A model generated the notes under the pieces. That model was not told the origin of the DNA, did no database searches, and saw only the letters and a list, made by a program, of their open reading frames with translations. Below are positions 14,705-23,926 of a stretch of DNA of 39,944 nucleotides, piece by piece (position 1 is the first letter of the stretch; each line of letters opens with the position of its first letter). The translations under genes and the position numbers were made by a program. The stretch covers positions 1 through 39,944 of the forward strand of contig JAFDED010000032.1 of assembly GCA_019310535.1 (NCBI GenBank). The letters run 5' to 3'. This DNA is from Deltaproteobacteria bacterium (GTDB taxonomy: Bacteria; Desulfobacterota; JAFDED01).

Positions 14705-16039
14705 TCAACGATATGCCACGCTGACCCGCTCCATATAGGCCTTGATGCCCTTATATATTCCCTCGGCCAGGAGATTCAGGTAATCGCGGGATCTGAGGCG
14801 ACGCTCTTCTACCGGATTGCTGATGAAGGCAACTTCCACCATAATACACGGCATTTGGGCCCCGAGGAGCACATAGAATGGCGCCTGCTTCACCCCCAGA
14901 TTGCTCACGCCGCGCATACGGCGGCTCAGAAGTGTAAAGAACTCGCCGTGCACAATCTCCGCCAGGCGGCTCGATTCTTTAATCTTGGAGTCATTCAGTA
15001 AATCCATGAGGATCAATTGAAGGTCGCTGAGATTCTCTTTTGTTGTGGCGTTCTCCTTGGCCGCGACAGCCAACGAACGGGGGTCGTTGGTAAGATTCAG
15101 GAAGTACGTCTCAACGCCGGAAAAGGAAGGATCGGCAATGGCATTGAGATGAATGGAGACAAATAGCTCAGCCCCGTTATTGTTGGCAATGGCCGCCCTT
15201 TTCGCCAGGCTCAAGAAGCGATCCCGGGTCCTGGTCATCACAACCTTGACGTTAGGCAGCTTCCTTAATTTGTCAGCCAGAAAATGACCGATCTTCAGAA
15301 CGACGTCTTTCTCTTTCAGCCCACGAGGACCGATGGCGCCCGGATCTTTCCCTCCATGGCCTGGATCGATAACGATCGTTGAGTGATTGCCGAATCGTTC
15401 TGCGGCCGTTTTCCACCTTCTCTTTAGATCCTTACCCAAGGGTAGAGCTAAGATGCTGTTAAGAGCATCTTTGTAATTTTCTTCCAGTTTCTCGAATTTT
15501 TTGGGTAATCGTTGAAATTGCTCTCGGGCGCGGGCATAAAAATCCCCGCTGGAATAATTCTCCATCACTCTCAGATAGGCCCTTGCCGCCTTCTCTACAT
15601 TGCCCAGTTTCTGATAATATTTCCCGGTATAGTAAAGGGCGTCATCCGCAAGGTGATGGCCGGGAAACTCACCGGCCAGCCGGGAGAAGTACCTGATGGA
15701 TTGGAGCAAAAAACTCGTGTTGTGAGTATCTTTATACAGACGCGCGGAACAACGTGCGGCCATATAGAGAGCATAAGGGACGCGGCGGCTTCGGGGATAA
15801 GAGTTAACTATACTTTCGTATCGGTCGATGATCCTTTCCCAATTTTTTGGATCCTCTCTTAACCGGGTTGATCCCAGCACTCTATAATAAATCTTGCGTG
15901 CATCCTGGTACGCCTTTTCCGCCGTATCGCCCTTGATAGGGGCGGCCAAGCTAACCCCACCCAAAACTATGGCGGTGGCGGTTATGGCACACAAAATTGA
16001 TTTTCCAACCCGATTGACCGCTGTTCTCAGAAGTTCCAT
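14705..16039 (-). CDS. N-acetylmuramoyl-L-alanine amidase (Amidase_3) with TPR-like N-terminal region
   Basis: A 444-residue exported cell-wall hydrolase. Residues 1 to about 34 form a signal peptide (a hydrophobic run ending near SLAAP). Residues 40-190 are helical with TPR-like spacing (DDALYYTGKYYQKLGNVEKA). The catalytic domain begins TIVIDPGHGGKDPG. Probable zinc and catalytic residues are H228, E243 (in LKEKDVV), H297 (SIHLNA) and E402 (MVEVAFISNP). It cleaves the amide bond between MurNAc and the stem peptide during septum splitting. ATG 16039 is preceded by GGAGG; a GTG three codons earlier is less likely. No operon partner is evident. Confidence 0.9.
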   Translation of the reverse strand: MELLRTAVNRVGKSILCAITATAIVLGGVSLAAPIKGDTAEKAYQDARKIYYRVLGSTRLREDPKNWERIIDRYESIVNSYPRSRRVPYALYMAARCSARLYKDTHNTSFLLQSIRYFSRLAGEFPGHHLADDALYYTGKYYQKLGNVEKAARAYLRVMENYSSGDFYARAREQFQRLPKKFEKLEENYKDALNSILALPLGKDLKRRWKTAAERFGNHSTIVIDPGHGGKDPGAIGPRGLKEKDVVLKIGHFLADKLRKLPNVKVVMTRTRDRFLSLAKRAAIANNNGAELFVSIHLNAIADPSFSGVETYFLNLTNDPRSLAVAAKENATTKENLSDLQLILMDLLNDSKIKESSRLAEIVHGEFFTLLSRRMRGVSNLGVKQAPFYVLLGAQMPCIMVEVAFISNPVEERRLRSRDYLNLLAEGIYKGIKAYMERVSVAYR

Positions 16040-16349
16040 CCTGCGCACCTCCGCACACCGATTCTTCTATCATGACTGTCTGGCGATTGTCAAGTGGAAA
16101 ATCAATAAGTTGCAACAAAATACTAAAGCATAAAGAGAAGGGTTAATGGTAAGCATTGAATTTTACAGAGATATATTCATGAGATATTTCTGTCTGCAAA
16201 TCCTGCAACGGCCTGTCCAGGTTGAGAGGAGGAGTTGCAGTTCCCTTCGGACTTTCGGAAGATTCGGCATCCTCGGGTATCTAGATGAACCCCCGTTCAA
16301 TCCATGACAAAGGCAACGTCCATAGCGCACCTGTTTGTTCGCCTGTGTC

Positions 16350-17150
16350 TTATTGAAAGATATTCGATTCCCGGTTCTTGCCATCCCACGGGGGTTCAGC
16401 TCGAATCAGGTACTCCAGGGCGAAGTTTTTTACCATGGACTCCCGGCTCAAGGTGGCACGGGTGCTGCCAGGAAGGGCCTGGGATTGGTGGGCGCAATAA
16501 GCGTCAATTTTTCGTTCAGTGAAAGCGGAAACGTCCACCACCGTGGAGATTTCTTCATCGTCGATGGCGTGAAAATAATAGGTCACGCCGTTAATCTCCA
16601 TGGTTCTGGAGCGGCGCCTGGGGTTGGGCCCCTCAAAGAAGCTCTTTGGGAAGGCAACATAGTACAACTTCCTTACCTGGTGGGCATAGTGACCCGCATC
16701 GAGATGTTGGGGATATCTCCGGGGATCGCCTGCCGCATAATAGGCCTCTCTGACCAATCGATGAGCCGCCAGGTGGTCGGGGTGGCCATATATGCCCTCG
16801 GGCCCGAATGTGATCACCACCTCCGGTCTGACCTCTCTCATAACTTCCACTATACGCCCCACCACCTCATTGGCATCGGCGCGATCCAGCCTTCCATCCA
16901 TGTAATCCCAATGGCGGAGGTCAGAGACACCAAGGATGCGGCAGGCCTCCTGAAGTTCCTTTTTTCGCAGGTGAGCCAGCGCCTCAGGTGTGGTAATGGC
17001 GGGGTAGCTGCTCTTTCCTGCCTGGCCCCTGGTCAGGCAGATCAACGTAACCGGATGTCCTTCGGCTGCACTAAAGGCCAGGGTTCCGCCAATAATTCCC
17101 TCGTCGTCCGGGTGCGCAAATAGAGCCAGCAATGGTCCAAGTTTTTCCAT
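16350..17150 (-). CDS. PIG-L/LmbE-family N-acetylglucosaminyl deacetylase
   Basis: A 266-residue zinc-dependent deacetylase with the signature AHPDDE (H13-P14-D15-D16-E17) and the downstream metal ligand motif GHPDHLAAH. Family members de-N-acetylate GlcNAc conjugates in bacillithiol, mycothiol, antibiotic or lipid precursors. ATG 17150 has GAGG at a proper distance; a GTG two codons upstream is a poorer choice. It follows no obvious operon partner, so the substrate is unknown. Confidence 0.9.
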   Translation of the reverse strand: MEKLGPLLALFAHPDDEGIIGGTLAFSAAEGHPVTLICLTRGQAGKSSYPAITTPEALAHLRKKELQEACRILGVSDLRHWDYMDGRLDRADANEVVGRIVEVMREVRPEVVITFGPEGIYGHPDHLAAHRLVREAYYAAGDPRRYPQHLDAGHYAHQVRKLYYVAFPKSFFEGPNPRRRSRTMEINGVTYYFHAIDDEEISTVVDVSAFTERKIDAYCAHQSQALPGSTRATLSRESMVKNFALEYLIRAEPPWDGKNRESNIFQ

Positions 17151-17275
17151 GAGCACCTCAATGAAATCAGCAACTCCAGCTTCAATTATTCCACAAAAAT
17201 AGTACTGGCATGCCAGGCGAAAGTCAAGCTGCCTTCCCGGATGGACATTATCTAAACTCTTATGATGATTTTTTC

Positions 17276-17303
17276 TTGACTTTTTCTCCTTACTGTCTAC
17301 AAT
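17276..17303 (+). promoter_or_regulatory. Sigma70-like promoter upstream of the riboswitch-like fragment
   Basis: TTGACT (17276-17281) and TACAAT (17298-17303) with a 16-bp spacer. Expected transcription start is near 17310, so the GEMM-like fragment would be at the 5' end of the RNA. The next plus-strand gene is the aminotransferase at 18682, now separated by the IS relic. Confidence 0.5.
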
Positions 17304-17324
17304 GTCTTAAATTGTGATGATCGA

Positions 17325-17357
17325 GGGGCAAACCTGTTCAAAACAGGGGTGCAACGG
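17325..17357 (+). promoter_or_regulatory. Partial GEMM-I (cyclic-di-GMP riboswitch)-like sequence
   Basis: GGGGCAAACC is followed by the perfect small stem CCTGTT/AACAGG and then GGTGCAACGG. This echoes the first half of the GEMM-I consensus (GGCAAACC, stem, GGGACGCAAAGC). The second stem (P2) with its tetraloop receptor was not found, and bases in the GCAA region differ. It may be a degraded or variant switch, or chance. Confidence 0.25.
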
Positions 17358-17651
17358 TGTTATTCGGTGTTATTCCTTTTCATTCTCCTAAATTGGAAAA
17401 TAGCTTCATGAAAATGCAGAACTCATTGCGGAATAACGCTATGCGTAAAAAGCCTCGCACAACCCGGCTATTCCCTGGGAAAAGTTATATGATCCAATCA
17501 AATTCATAAGGCCAGTAGCCTTTTTAAGCCATTTGGGAGGTCTACTGAGGAAGGAGGTGGGTACCTGGATAATTTAAACCTGCACGACTGTCTTTTCGGT
17601 GCGAGCTTGATTAATTTAAGAAGGGCTTAGAAAGCAAAAACAAAGGGTCTG

Positions 17652-18597
17652 GGAGTCTGCTGGAAAACCTGATGTGGTTTTAGATTTTGAGAACTCTGTT
17701 CTTTGAAAAATCGATGCCTTTTGATACGGTGTTCCATTTTGGGCGATATCAAGCCGTTTTTTTCAGTGGAGGGATCTTCCCCCAAAGGCCTTTCAGGCCT
17801 ATTGCGGGGCCACGTCGCTTCGGAATAGCTTCAGAAAGTTGTGGGTCAGGCAAATACTGAAAAAACCCGCATCGGCGCTTAAGATCTTTGGTTTCTTCCC
17901 GCGGGTGTTTTCTTTGAGGTTTTCCAGAACCGGCTTTAGTTGCTGCTTATCGTTTGCCTGTTGCGTGATGGTGCCCGCTACGATCACCTGCGCTTTGTCG
18001 TCCACCGCTGCCTGACAATTGTAGCACTGCTCAAAGGAGCAGGCGGCGTCATCCTTCATGATCCGTGAGTCGGGATCGGTGAAGTTGCGCTGCGTTTCTG
18101 GATCGGGCTTGCGGAAGAGCTCTTTCGATTTTCGTCCCCTTCTCTTTGCTTCGCCTCTTTCTGGCGGCGGATTTCCTCGCGGCGATCCGCGGCCTCGATT
18201 TCGGCCTCTCGCTCCAGGGCCATCATCGCTTCCTTGATCTTCTTCAGACACAACTGCTTGAAACGAAGCCATACTTAGCATCTTCCGCGGCATCCACTGC
18301 CTCCGCCTTTTGCATGAGACAGGCGACTTGCTCTTCAAGCTCCCGGGTCTTCTTCTCCATCCATCCGTAACTCATGGTATTGTGCTGGAAGGCAATGGCC
18401 CGCACCTTCGTCCCATCCAAAGTTACATGGCCCAGCTTCACCAGACCGACCCTCCAGCAAAGATGCACCATCACCGCAAATAACCGCAAATAACCCGAAA
18501 AGACTTGCAAGTGAAGCCAATGGCTTTTTGGCTTTTTAGCATTTTTACTGTTTTTTACTACAATTTTTTACTACAATGGTTTTCCGGCAGACTCTCA
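17652..18597 (-). mobile_element. Decayed IS1182-like element (relic 2)
   Basis: Inverted terminal repeats are visible: GAGTCTGCTGGAAAACC at 17653-17669 and its complement, with one mismatch, at 18578-18594. Between them lies a minus-strand transposase broken by frameshifts and an internal deletion. A 14-bp tandem duplication (TTGTAGTAAAAAAT) sits near the 18560 end. The element lies between a promoter region and the aminotransferase gene. Confidence 0.82.
17799..18510 (-). pseudogene. Broken transposase, IS1182 family
   Basis: Pieces in different frames show the first catalytic region (HVTLDGTKVRA near 18430), a glutamate-rich coiled segment, the YNCQAAVD...ADAGFF region and finally CLTHNFLKLFR. 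At least one frameshift lies near 18250, and a deletion fuses ADAGFF directly to the C-terminal CLTHN block. The missing part is that retained in relic 1. Not functional. Confidence 0.85.
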
Positions 18598-18681
18598 GTC
18601 AAAGAGAGGTTTGGATCGGCGGTTTGGGCCACGGGCCCTTTGGCTGCCTCTTAATCTTCCAAGAAACGAGGAGAAAATTAC

Positions 18682-20049
18682 ATGTTACAGAAGAATTCGG
18701 AAACTCGTCTTGATGCTGAAACTATTAGACAGTACGAGACCGAGTACGTTCTTTACCCCTGGATGGCACAAAAAGGGCTCAGTCCCACGATTGTGGACAA
18801 CGCCAAGGGTAACTACTTTTATGACACCTCCGGCAAAAAGTACCTGGACTTTACCTCCATGTTCGTATTCAGCAACCTGGGGCACGCGGACGAACGGATT
18901 GTAGCGGCTATTGCCAGCCAGGCCGCCCGACTGCCCACCGCAGCCTCTCCGTTCGCCACTGAACCCAAGGCGCTTCTGGCAAAGCTGCTGGCCGAGATTA
19001 CCCCTGGCGACATAAAAAAGACCTTCTTTTCCACCAGCGGCGCTGAGGCTAACGAGGGCGCGGTCAAGCTGGCGCGGATGGCCACAGGCAAAGAGAAGAT
19101 CATCGCCCGCTGGCGCACGTACCATGGCTCGACCTTCGGCGCCATGGCTCTTTCAAATGACTTCCGTAACTGGCCGTGCGAGCCCTCCATCCCCAGTGTC
19201 ATCCACTGCCTGGACCCATACTGCTACCGCTGCCCCTTCGGAGCGACTTATCCTGACTGCGGCCTCCAGTGCGCCAATCACTTGGAGGATGTGGTGCGGT
19301 TTGAGGGCGGGGCCAAGCGGGTGGCCGCCTTCATTGCCGAACCCGTCGTCGGGTCCAATGGAATCATTGTTCCGCCCGATGGTTACTGGCAGAAAATTCG
19401 GGAGATTTGCGACAAATACGAGATGCTGATGATGTGCGATGAAGTGATGAGCGGTTTCGGACGGACGGGCAAATGGTTTGCTATCGAGCACTGGGGCGTG
19501 GTCCCTGACGTCATCACCATGGCTAAGGGGATCACCAGCGGTTACGTCCCCCTGGGAGCAACCAGCGCCCGCGAGTGGGTGGGTAAGGAATTCGAAACCA
19601 ATCACTGGGTACATGGCCATACATACAGCGGCCACACCCTGGCCATGGCAGCGGGGGTCTCTACCATCGAGGCATACAAGGCAGACGGGTTGATCCAGCG
19701 ATCGGAGGAGATGGGCAAGTACCTGATAGAAAAAGCGCTGGAGCTGCAGGACAAGCACCCCAGCATTGGTGACGTGCGCGGCAAGGGACTGTTCGTGGGA
19801 ATGGAGCTGGTTAAAGATCGGAAGACCAAGGAACCAATCCACGATGGCCTTGTGGAGGGACCACGGCCGCCCACGGCCAAGATGAAGGTGCTGGCACAAG
19901 CCCTTCAGGAAGGTGTTTACTGTCTCGCCGGATCGGTCAGCGTAATCATGCTGGCGCCCCCCTTGACCATCACTAAAGACGAGATCGACCACGCCATGAA
20001 TGTCTTCGATAAGGCGCTGCCCATTGCCGATGCGGAGACCCGCAGTTAA
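18682..20049 (+). CDS. Class III PLP-dependent aminotransferase
   Basis: A 455-residue omega-type aminotransferase. Visible features are GKKYLDFTSMF near residue 52, [16 protein letters not shown] around 115, MCDEVMSGFGRTG near 255 with the PLP-binding aspartate, and the catalytic lysine K282 in MAKGITSGYVPLGA. Relatives use taurine, beta-alanine, GABA or other omega-amino acids with pyruvate or 2-oxoglutarate. It precedes a complete TRAP transporter, which probably imports its substrate; taurine is plausible but unproven. A ribosome site (GAGGAGA) precedes the ATG. Part of this gene is duplicated as a broken copy after the transporter. Confidence 0.88.
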   Translation: MLQKNSETRLDAETIRQYETEYVLYPWMAQKGLSPTIVDNAKGNYFYDTSGKKYLDFTSMFVFSNLGHADERIVAAIASQAARLPTAASPFATEPKALLAKLLAEITPGDIKKTFFSTSGAEANEGAVKLARMATGKEKIIARWRTYHGSTFGAMALSNDFRNWPCEPSIPSVIHCLDPYCYRCPFGATYPDCGLQCANHLEDVVRFEGGAKRVAAFIAEPVVGSNGIIVPPDGYWQKIREICDKYEMLMMCDEVMSGFGRTGKWFAIEHWGVVPDVITMAKGITSGYVPLGATSAREWVGKEFETNHWVHGHTYSGHTLAMAAGVSTIEAYKADGLIQRSEEMGKYLIEKALELQDKHPSIGDVRGKGLFVGMELVKDRKTKEPIHDGLVEGPRPPTAKMKVLAQALQEGVYCLAGSVSVIMLAPPLTITKDEIDHAMNVFDKALPIADAETRS

Positions 20050-20369
20050 CGATTAACGCTAACCCGGAGAGCGGCCGGACCAGGCCCAACCATCCGGGAA
20101 GGCCCGGGCTCCAGAGCCATCAGGTAGGTGCAATGTTGGGAAAGGAACATGACAGAATGGTCAAAGTTGTCGTAAATGATCGGATCCTGGTGTTGGCCAA
20201 CAAACCAAGATAAAGGCTGAGGTCAAGGTTGATCCAACCCGGCCGTCAAAGGAGGTGATGTGATCCACTGCAAGGGGTAACCCGGAGAAGAGAGACCGTG
20301 AAATAAGTATCCTGTCATCACCGTGAAGAGAATCTCTAAAGAAAAAAACCGAACACCAAGGAGGTAGTC
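20050..20369. other. Intergenic leader between aminotransferase and dctP
   Basis: No supported gene. A GC-rich imperfect hairpin around 20063-20112 could end or attenuate the aminotransferase transcript. A ATCCTGTCA sequence near 20312 echoes the dispersed repeat family, but no partner arm was found. The strong ribosome site at the right edge belongs to dctP. Confidence 0.4.
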
Positions 20370-21380
20370 ATGAAAAGGGGATTTTGCTCAGCTATTGTGG
20401 CATGCGTTCTTACCGTGGGACTGGTACTGACCTTATTTTCAGGAGTCCAGGCCAAAACGGAGTGGAGGATGGCCCTTGGAGATGCACCTGGCGGCACTCA
20501 GTGGGCCTTGGGTGAACGATTCGCCAAGCTGATGAACGCCTATACCAAGGGGGAAGTGGTGATCCACCTGTTCCCCACCGGCCAGTTGGGCTCTGAGCAG
20601 GAGACCGTCCAGAATTGCCGCCTGGGTACGCTGGACTTTTCCATTGTCGCCATCAACAACATTACCCCCTTCTCGCCCACGGTGGGCCTGTTTACCCTTC
20701 CCTATATGATTCTCAGTGTGGATGATGCGGTAAAGCTCACTCAGGGACCCATCGGGGAAGAACTGAATCAAAATACCATACGCGATGCGGGCGTCCGACT
20801 GGTAGGCTGGTCGTACAGCGGCTTCAGGGTGATGAGCAACTCCAAGCGGCCGGTGAAAACACTGAAGGACCTCAAGGGATTGACCATCCGGGTGCCCAAG
20901 AACGCCATTATGATCGACACATATAAATCATGGGGCGTCAACCCCACACCGATGGCGTGGGACGAGGTCTTCACCGCCCTGCAGCAGGGGGTCATCGATG
21001 GCCAGGACACGCCCATCATCACCCAATACGTGATGAAATTCTATGAGGTTCAGAAATACATCACAAGTATCCGTTATGTTTTCTTGTTGGAGCCATTGAT
21101 TATCAGCGAGGCCCTCTTTCAACGGCAGACCCCCGATATGCAGAAATTGATCCTCCGTGTCGGCAAGGAAGCTCAGGAATATTGCCGGCAGTTCCTTATT
21201 CTCAAGGAGGATGAGTTTAAGAAGTCGATGAGAGAGAAAGGCATGCAGATCATGGACCCCGCCGACAACGAGAGGGAATGGATCGAGAAGGCCACGGCCG
21301 CGGTTTGGCCGAAATATTATAAAAGCATCGGCGGCAAGGAAAAGGTCGATAAGGCCATGGAATTCATGGGCCGCAAGTAA
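20370..21380 (+). CDS. dctP: TRAP transporter periplasmic solute-binding protein (DctP family)
   Basis: A 336-residue exported binding protein. Residues 1-28 are a signal peptide with likely cleavage after GVQA. The mature part shows the family pattern: GGTQWALGERFAKLM, FPTGQLGSEQE, and LKGLTIRVPKNAIMID followed by GVNPTPMAWDEVFTALQQGVIDGQ. An arginine in TIRVP commonly binds the carboxylate of the substrate. A perfect AAGGAGG site precedes the ATG. A strong terminator-like hairpin follows the gene and probably lets dctP mRNA exceed that of the membrane genes. Confidence 0.93.
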   Translation: MKRGFCSAIVACVLTVGLVLTLFSGVQAKTEWRMALGDAPGGTQWALGERFAKLMNAYTKGEVVIHLFPTGQLGSEQETVQNCRLGTLDFSIVAINNITPFSPTVGLFTLPYMILSVDDAVKLTQGPIGEELNQNTIRDAGVRLVGWSYSGFRVMSNSKRPVKTLKDLKGLTIRVPKNAIMIDTYKSWGVNPTPMAWDEVFTALQQGVIDGQDTPIITQYVMKFYEVQKYITSIRYVFLLEPLIISEALFQRQTPDMQKLILRVGKEAQEYCRQFLILKEDEFKKSMREKGMQIMDPADNEREWIEKATAAVWPKYYKSIGGKEKVDKAMEFMGRK

Positions 21381-21397
21381 CCTCACTTTCTTGGAGG

Positions 21398-21425
21398 GAG
21401 CGGGGAAATGTCCCCGCTCTTTTTT
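21398..21425 (+). terminator. Intrinsic terminator/attenuator between dctP and dctQ
   Basis: GAGCGGGGA (21398-21406) and TCCCCGCTC (21411-21419) form a perfect 9-bp stem with an AATG loop, followed by six T residues. Its place inside the operon fits partial termination, giving excess binding protein. Confidence 0.9.
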
Positions 21426-21460
21426 ACCACCACATCATGTATGCACCGAGGAGCGGAGTA

Positions 21461-21979
21461 ATGGAAAGACCGTGGCGTGTATCTGGTTTCATAGCCAAAC
21501 TATTCAACAATTTTGAGGACTATTTCTGCCAGGCAATGCTGAGTATTGTCGTGTGCTTGCTGGGGCTTCAAATATTCCTGCGGGACGTGTTTAATTATAA
21601 TATTTCCTGGGGGGAGGAACTGGCCCGCTTCTCCTTTGTCTGGTTCGTATATTTGGGCGCCAGCTATGCCACAAAAACCGGCCATCACATTCGGGTGACC
21701 ATGCAACTGAAAATTTTCCCAAAAGCAGTGCAAAAAATTATCCTAAGCATGTCCGACCTGATCTGGATCGCTCTTAACCTTGTGATGATCAAGGAGAGTA
21801 CGATGCTCATAGCATCGATGATGAAATTCAAATACATCTCCCCTACCCTGGGGTGGTCCATGGCCTATATTTACATGATTTTCCCTATCAGCTTTACCCT
21901 GATGACCATCCGGATCATCCAGCGGTATTACATGACACTCAAAGGCAGGGCCGATGAAGAGCACAGTTCTCTCATATAA
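21461..21979 (+). CDS. dctQ: TRAP transporter small permease subunit (DctQ family)
   Basis: A 172-residue inner-membrane protein with four hydrophobic segments and the family motif SWGEELARFSFVWFVYLGASYA. DctQ joins the large subunit DctM to form the sodium-driven permease. ATG 21461 is preceded by GAGGAGCGGAG; an upstream ATG at 21437 lacks a ribosome site. It lies 25 bp before dctM. Confidence 0.9.
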   Translation: MERPWRVSGFIAKLFNNFEDYFCQAMLSIVVCLLGLQIFLRDVFNYNISWGEELARFSFVWFVYLGASYATKTGHHIRVTMQLKIFPKAVQKIILSMSDLIWIALNLVMIKESTMLIASMMKFKYISPTLGWSMAYIYMIFPISFTLMTIRIIQRYYMTLKGRADEEHSSLI

Positions 21980-22004
21980 CACCGATTGAGTTGAGGATGT
22001 ACCC

Positions 22005-23288
22005 ATGTCCATTACCACCATTTTATTTTCAGCATTCGGGATATGTTTGCTTCTTGGGGCGCCTGTGGCCATCTCACTGGGTATTGCCACGATGTTCGCC
22101 CTCCTTATGTCAAATGTAAATCTTGTCTATCTTGTTCAGGTGGCCTACAGTTCAGTTGACTCCTTTCCCCTCATGGCTCTGCCCTCATTCGTGCTGGCAG
22201 GGTTTTTGATGGAATACGCCGGCGTCTCGCGCCGGCTGGTGGCCCTGGCTGAAGCTCTGGCCGGCCCCGCCACCGGGGGACTGGCCGGTGCCACAGTTCT
22301 GGGTTGTTTGTTTTTCGGGGCAATATCCGGCTCAGGGCCCGCCACAACAGCCGCGGTGGGCATGCTCATGATTCCTGCCATGATCGCCCGCAACTATGAC
22401 CGGTCATTTGCGGGCGCGATCACGGCATCAGCAGGCGGCCTGGGAGTGGTGATCCCGCCCAGCATCCCCATGGTTATTTATGGAGTTAGCGGCAACCAGT
22501 CCATCACCACCCTGTTTATCGCCGGGTTCATCCCGGGTATGATGATAGCCGGCATGATCATGGTGGTGAATTATTTTATCTGTCGGCGCAAGGGGTACGT
22601 GGGAACAGAGGCCGCATGGTCCGGTCGCCTAATCCTGCAGCGGGTTCGTGAAGGGTTCTGGTCAATACTGGCGCCCTTCATCATTCTCGGAGGAATCTAC
22701 ACCGGTTTCTTTACCCCCACGGAAGCCGCTGTGGTGGCCATCTTTTATACGTTGTTCGTGGGTTTTTTCATTCACGGGGAGTTGAAGCTCCCCCGAATCA
22801 CCCAATCCCTCTCCGCCACCGGAGAGATCACCGGCACCGTGCTTATCATCATGTTCACGGCGCGGTCCTTCGGGCGCCTGATAGTTGAGCACAGGATTCC
22901 CGAGATTCTCGCCAATGCCATGTTAAGTCTCACCACCAACCTGACAGTGATCTGGCTTATACTTATCGCCTTGTTCATCTTTATCGGCATGTGGATGGAA
23001 ACGCTGGCCACTATAATGCTGTTGACCCCCATACTACTTCCCATCATGACCAAGCTGGGCGTGGACCCCATACACTTCGGCATCGTGCTGGTGGTAGCCT
23101 GCGAGATAGGGTTCGAAACGCCGCCTCTGGGGGAAAACTTATTCATAGGGGCTCGCATCGCCAATGTGAGTCTGGAGGAAATCTCTCTCAGTTCGATCCC
23201 GTTTGCCATTACGGAGATAGTATGTTTGATCACCATTGCCTTAATCCCTCAGATCTCCATGATTTTACCCAGGTTGATCCAGGGATGA
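22005..23288 (+). CDS. dctM: TRAP transporter large permease subunit (DctM family)
   Basis: A 427-residue protein with about twelve membrane segments. Motifs include FGAISGSGPATTAAVGMLMIPAM, VVIPPSIPMVIYGV and FTPTEAAVVAIFY, all typical of DctM. It forms the transport channel with DctQ and receives the substrate from DctP. GAGG lies eight bases before the ATG. The nearby aminotransferase suggests a zwitterionic amino compound or its keto acid as cargo, which is inference. Confidence 0.92.
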   Translation: MSITTILFSAFGICLLLGAPVAISLGIATMFALLMSNVNLVYLVQVAYSSVDSFPLMALPSFVLAGFLMEYAGVSRRLVALAEALAGPATGGLAGATVLGCLFFGAISGSGPATTAAVGMLMIPAMIARNYDRSFAGAITASAGGLGVVIPPSIPMVIYGVSGNQSITTLFIAGFIPGMMIAGMIMVVNYFICRRKGYVGTEAAWSGRLILQRVREGFWSILAPFIILGGIYTGFFTPTEAAVVAIFYTLFVGFFIHGELKLPRITQSLSATGEITGTVLIIMFTARSFGRLIVEHRIPEILANAMLSLTTNLTVIWLILIALFIFIGMWMETLATIMLLTPILLPIMTKLGVDPIHFGIVLVVACEIGFETPPLGENLFIGARIANVSLEEISLSSIPFAITEIVCLITIALIPQISMILPRLIQG

Positions 23289-23472
23289 AAGCACTTTTCG
23301 GGGATCAGCAATTCTTTTATACGACAGCGGGTTTCAGCGTATCGGGACTTTCATGGGTGAGTTTTTCAGTTTGGTTGACCCCGTTTCATGAAAAAGAGGG
23401 TTAAAGCGGCGGATCGGGCTTCCTGGTCCCGGCGCCGCGGAATGATTTCGCAATAAACGAGGAGGTAGTTCT

Positions 23473-23745
23473 ATCGGTAAAAAATACTTAGACTTCTCCT
23501 CTCAGTTCGTCTTCAGCAACCTGGGGCATGCGGATGAACGGGTGGCGGCGGCAATCGCCCAGCAAGCCGGCCGGCTTCCCACTTCTGCTTCTCCTTTCGC
23601 CACTGAAGCCAAGACACGCCCGGGGAAACTGCTGGCTGAGGTTCCCCCGGGAGACATCAAAAAGACTTTTTTTCAACCAGTGGCGCTGAGGCCAATGAGG
23701 GCGACATCAAACTGGCTCGATTGACCACGGGACAATCCGGAGTTT
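23473..23745 (+). pseudogene. Broken partial copy of a class III aminotransferase
   Basis: The reading GKKYLDFSSQFVFSNLGHAD...[10 protein letters not shown] closely parallels residues 51-112 of the aminotransferase at 18682. After a run of seven T residues the frame shifts; the shifted frame continues as [21 protein letters not shown] good ribosome-site sequence (GAGGAGGT) lies just before the fragment, so the 5' end was fused to its own or a copied leader while about 50 N-terminal codons and all of the C-terminal two thirds are missing. Confidence 0.85.
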
Positions 23746-23791
23746 ATACATCTTGTTATCTGTCTACAATTCTTCCTCATTTCATGTTTCG

Positions 23792-23820
23792 TTGCTCACG
23801 AGGGGCATGGTTGTTATAAT
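23792..23820 (+). promoter_or_regulatory. Sigma70 promoter for the DUF2321 gene
   Basis: TTGCTC (23792-23797), a 17-bp spacer, and a perfect TATAAT (23815-23820) extended by an upstream TGT. Transcription should start near 23827, giving a leader of about 100 nt. Confidence 0.7.
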
Positions 23821-23926
23821 AAAAAAATACAGACTCAGTTCAAAGCTATACTGGAGGCGGATGCAATAGTCTCAGCCCTGCCGACCCGGTCTTAACCACT
23901 GGTCGTATCACTAATGGAGAGAAACC

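Larger units (their letters stand above)
17157..17650. other. Gene-free region with promoter and riboswitch-like fragment
   Basis: No credible gene. It holds a good promoter (17276-17303) and a GEMM-like sequence (17325-17357). A 33-codon open frame starts near 17408 but has no recognisable product or ribosome site. The relic IS begins at its right edge and may have cut the original downstream gene from this promoter. Confidence 0.5.

Noticed and set aside
20150..20220. 18-codon open frame (starts MVKVVVNDR) before dctP
   Set aside because: No ribosome site and too short to support without conservation data.
22991..23404. Second-frame reading over the end of dctM
   Set aside because: Lies mostly within a well-supported transporter gene and shows no family match.
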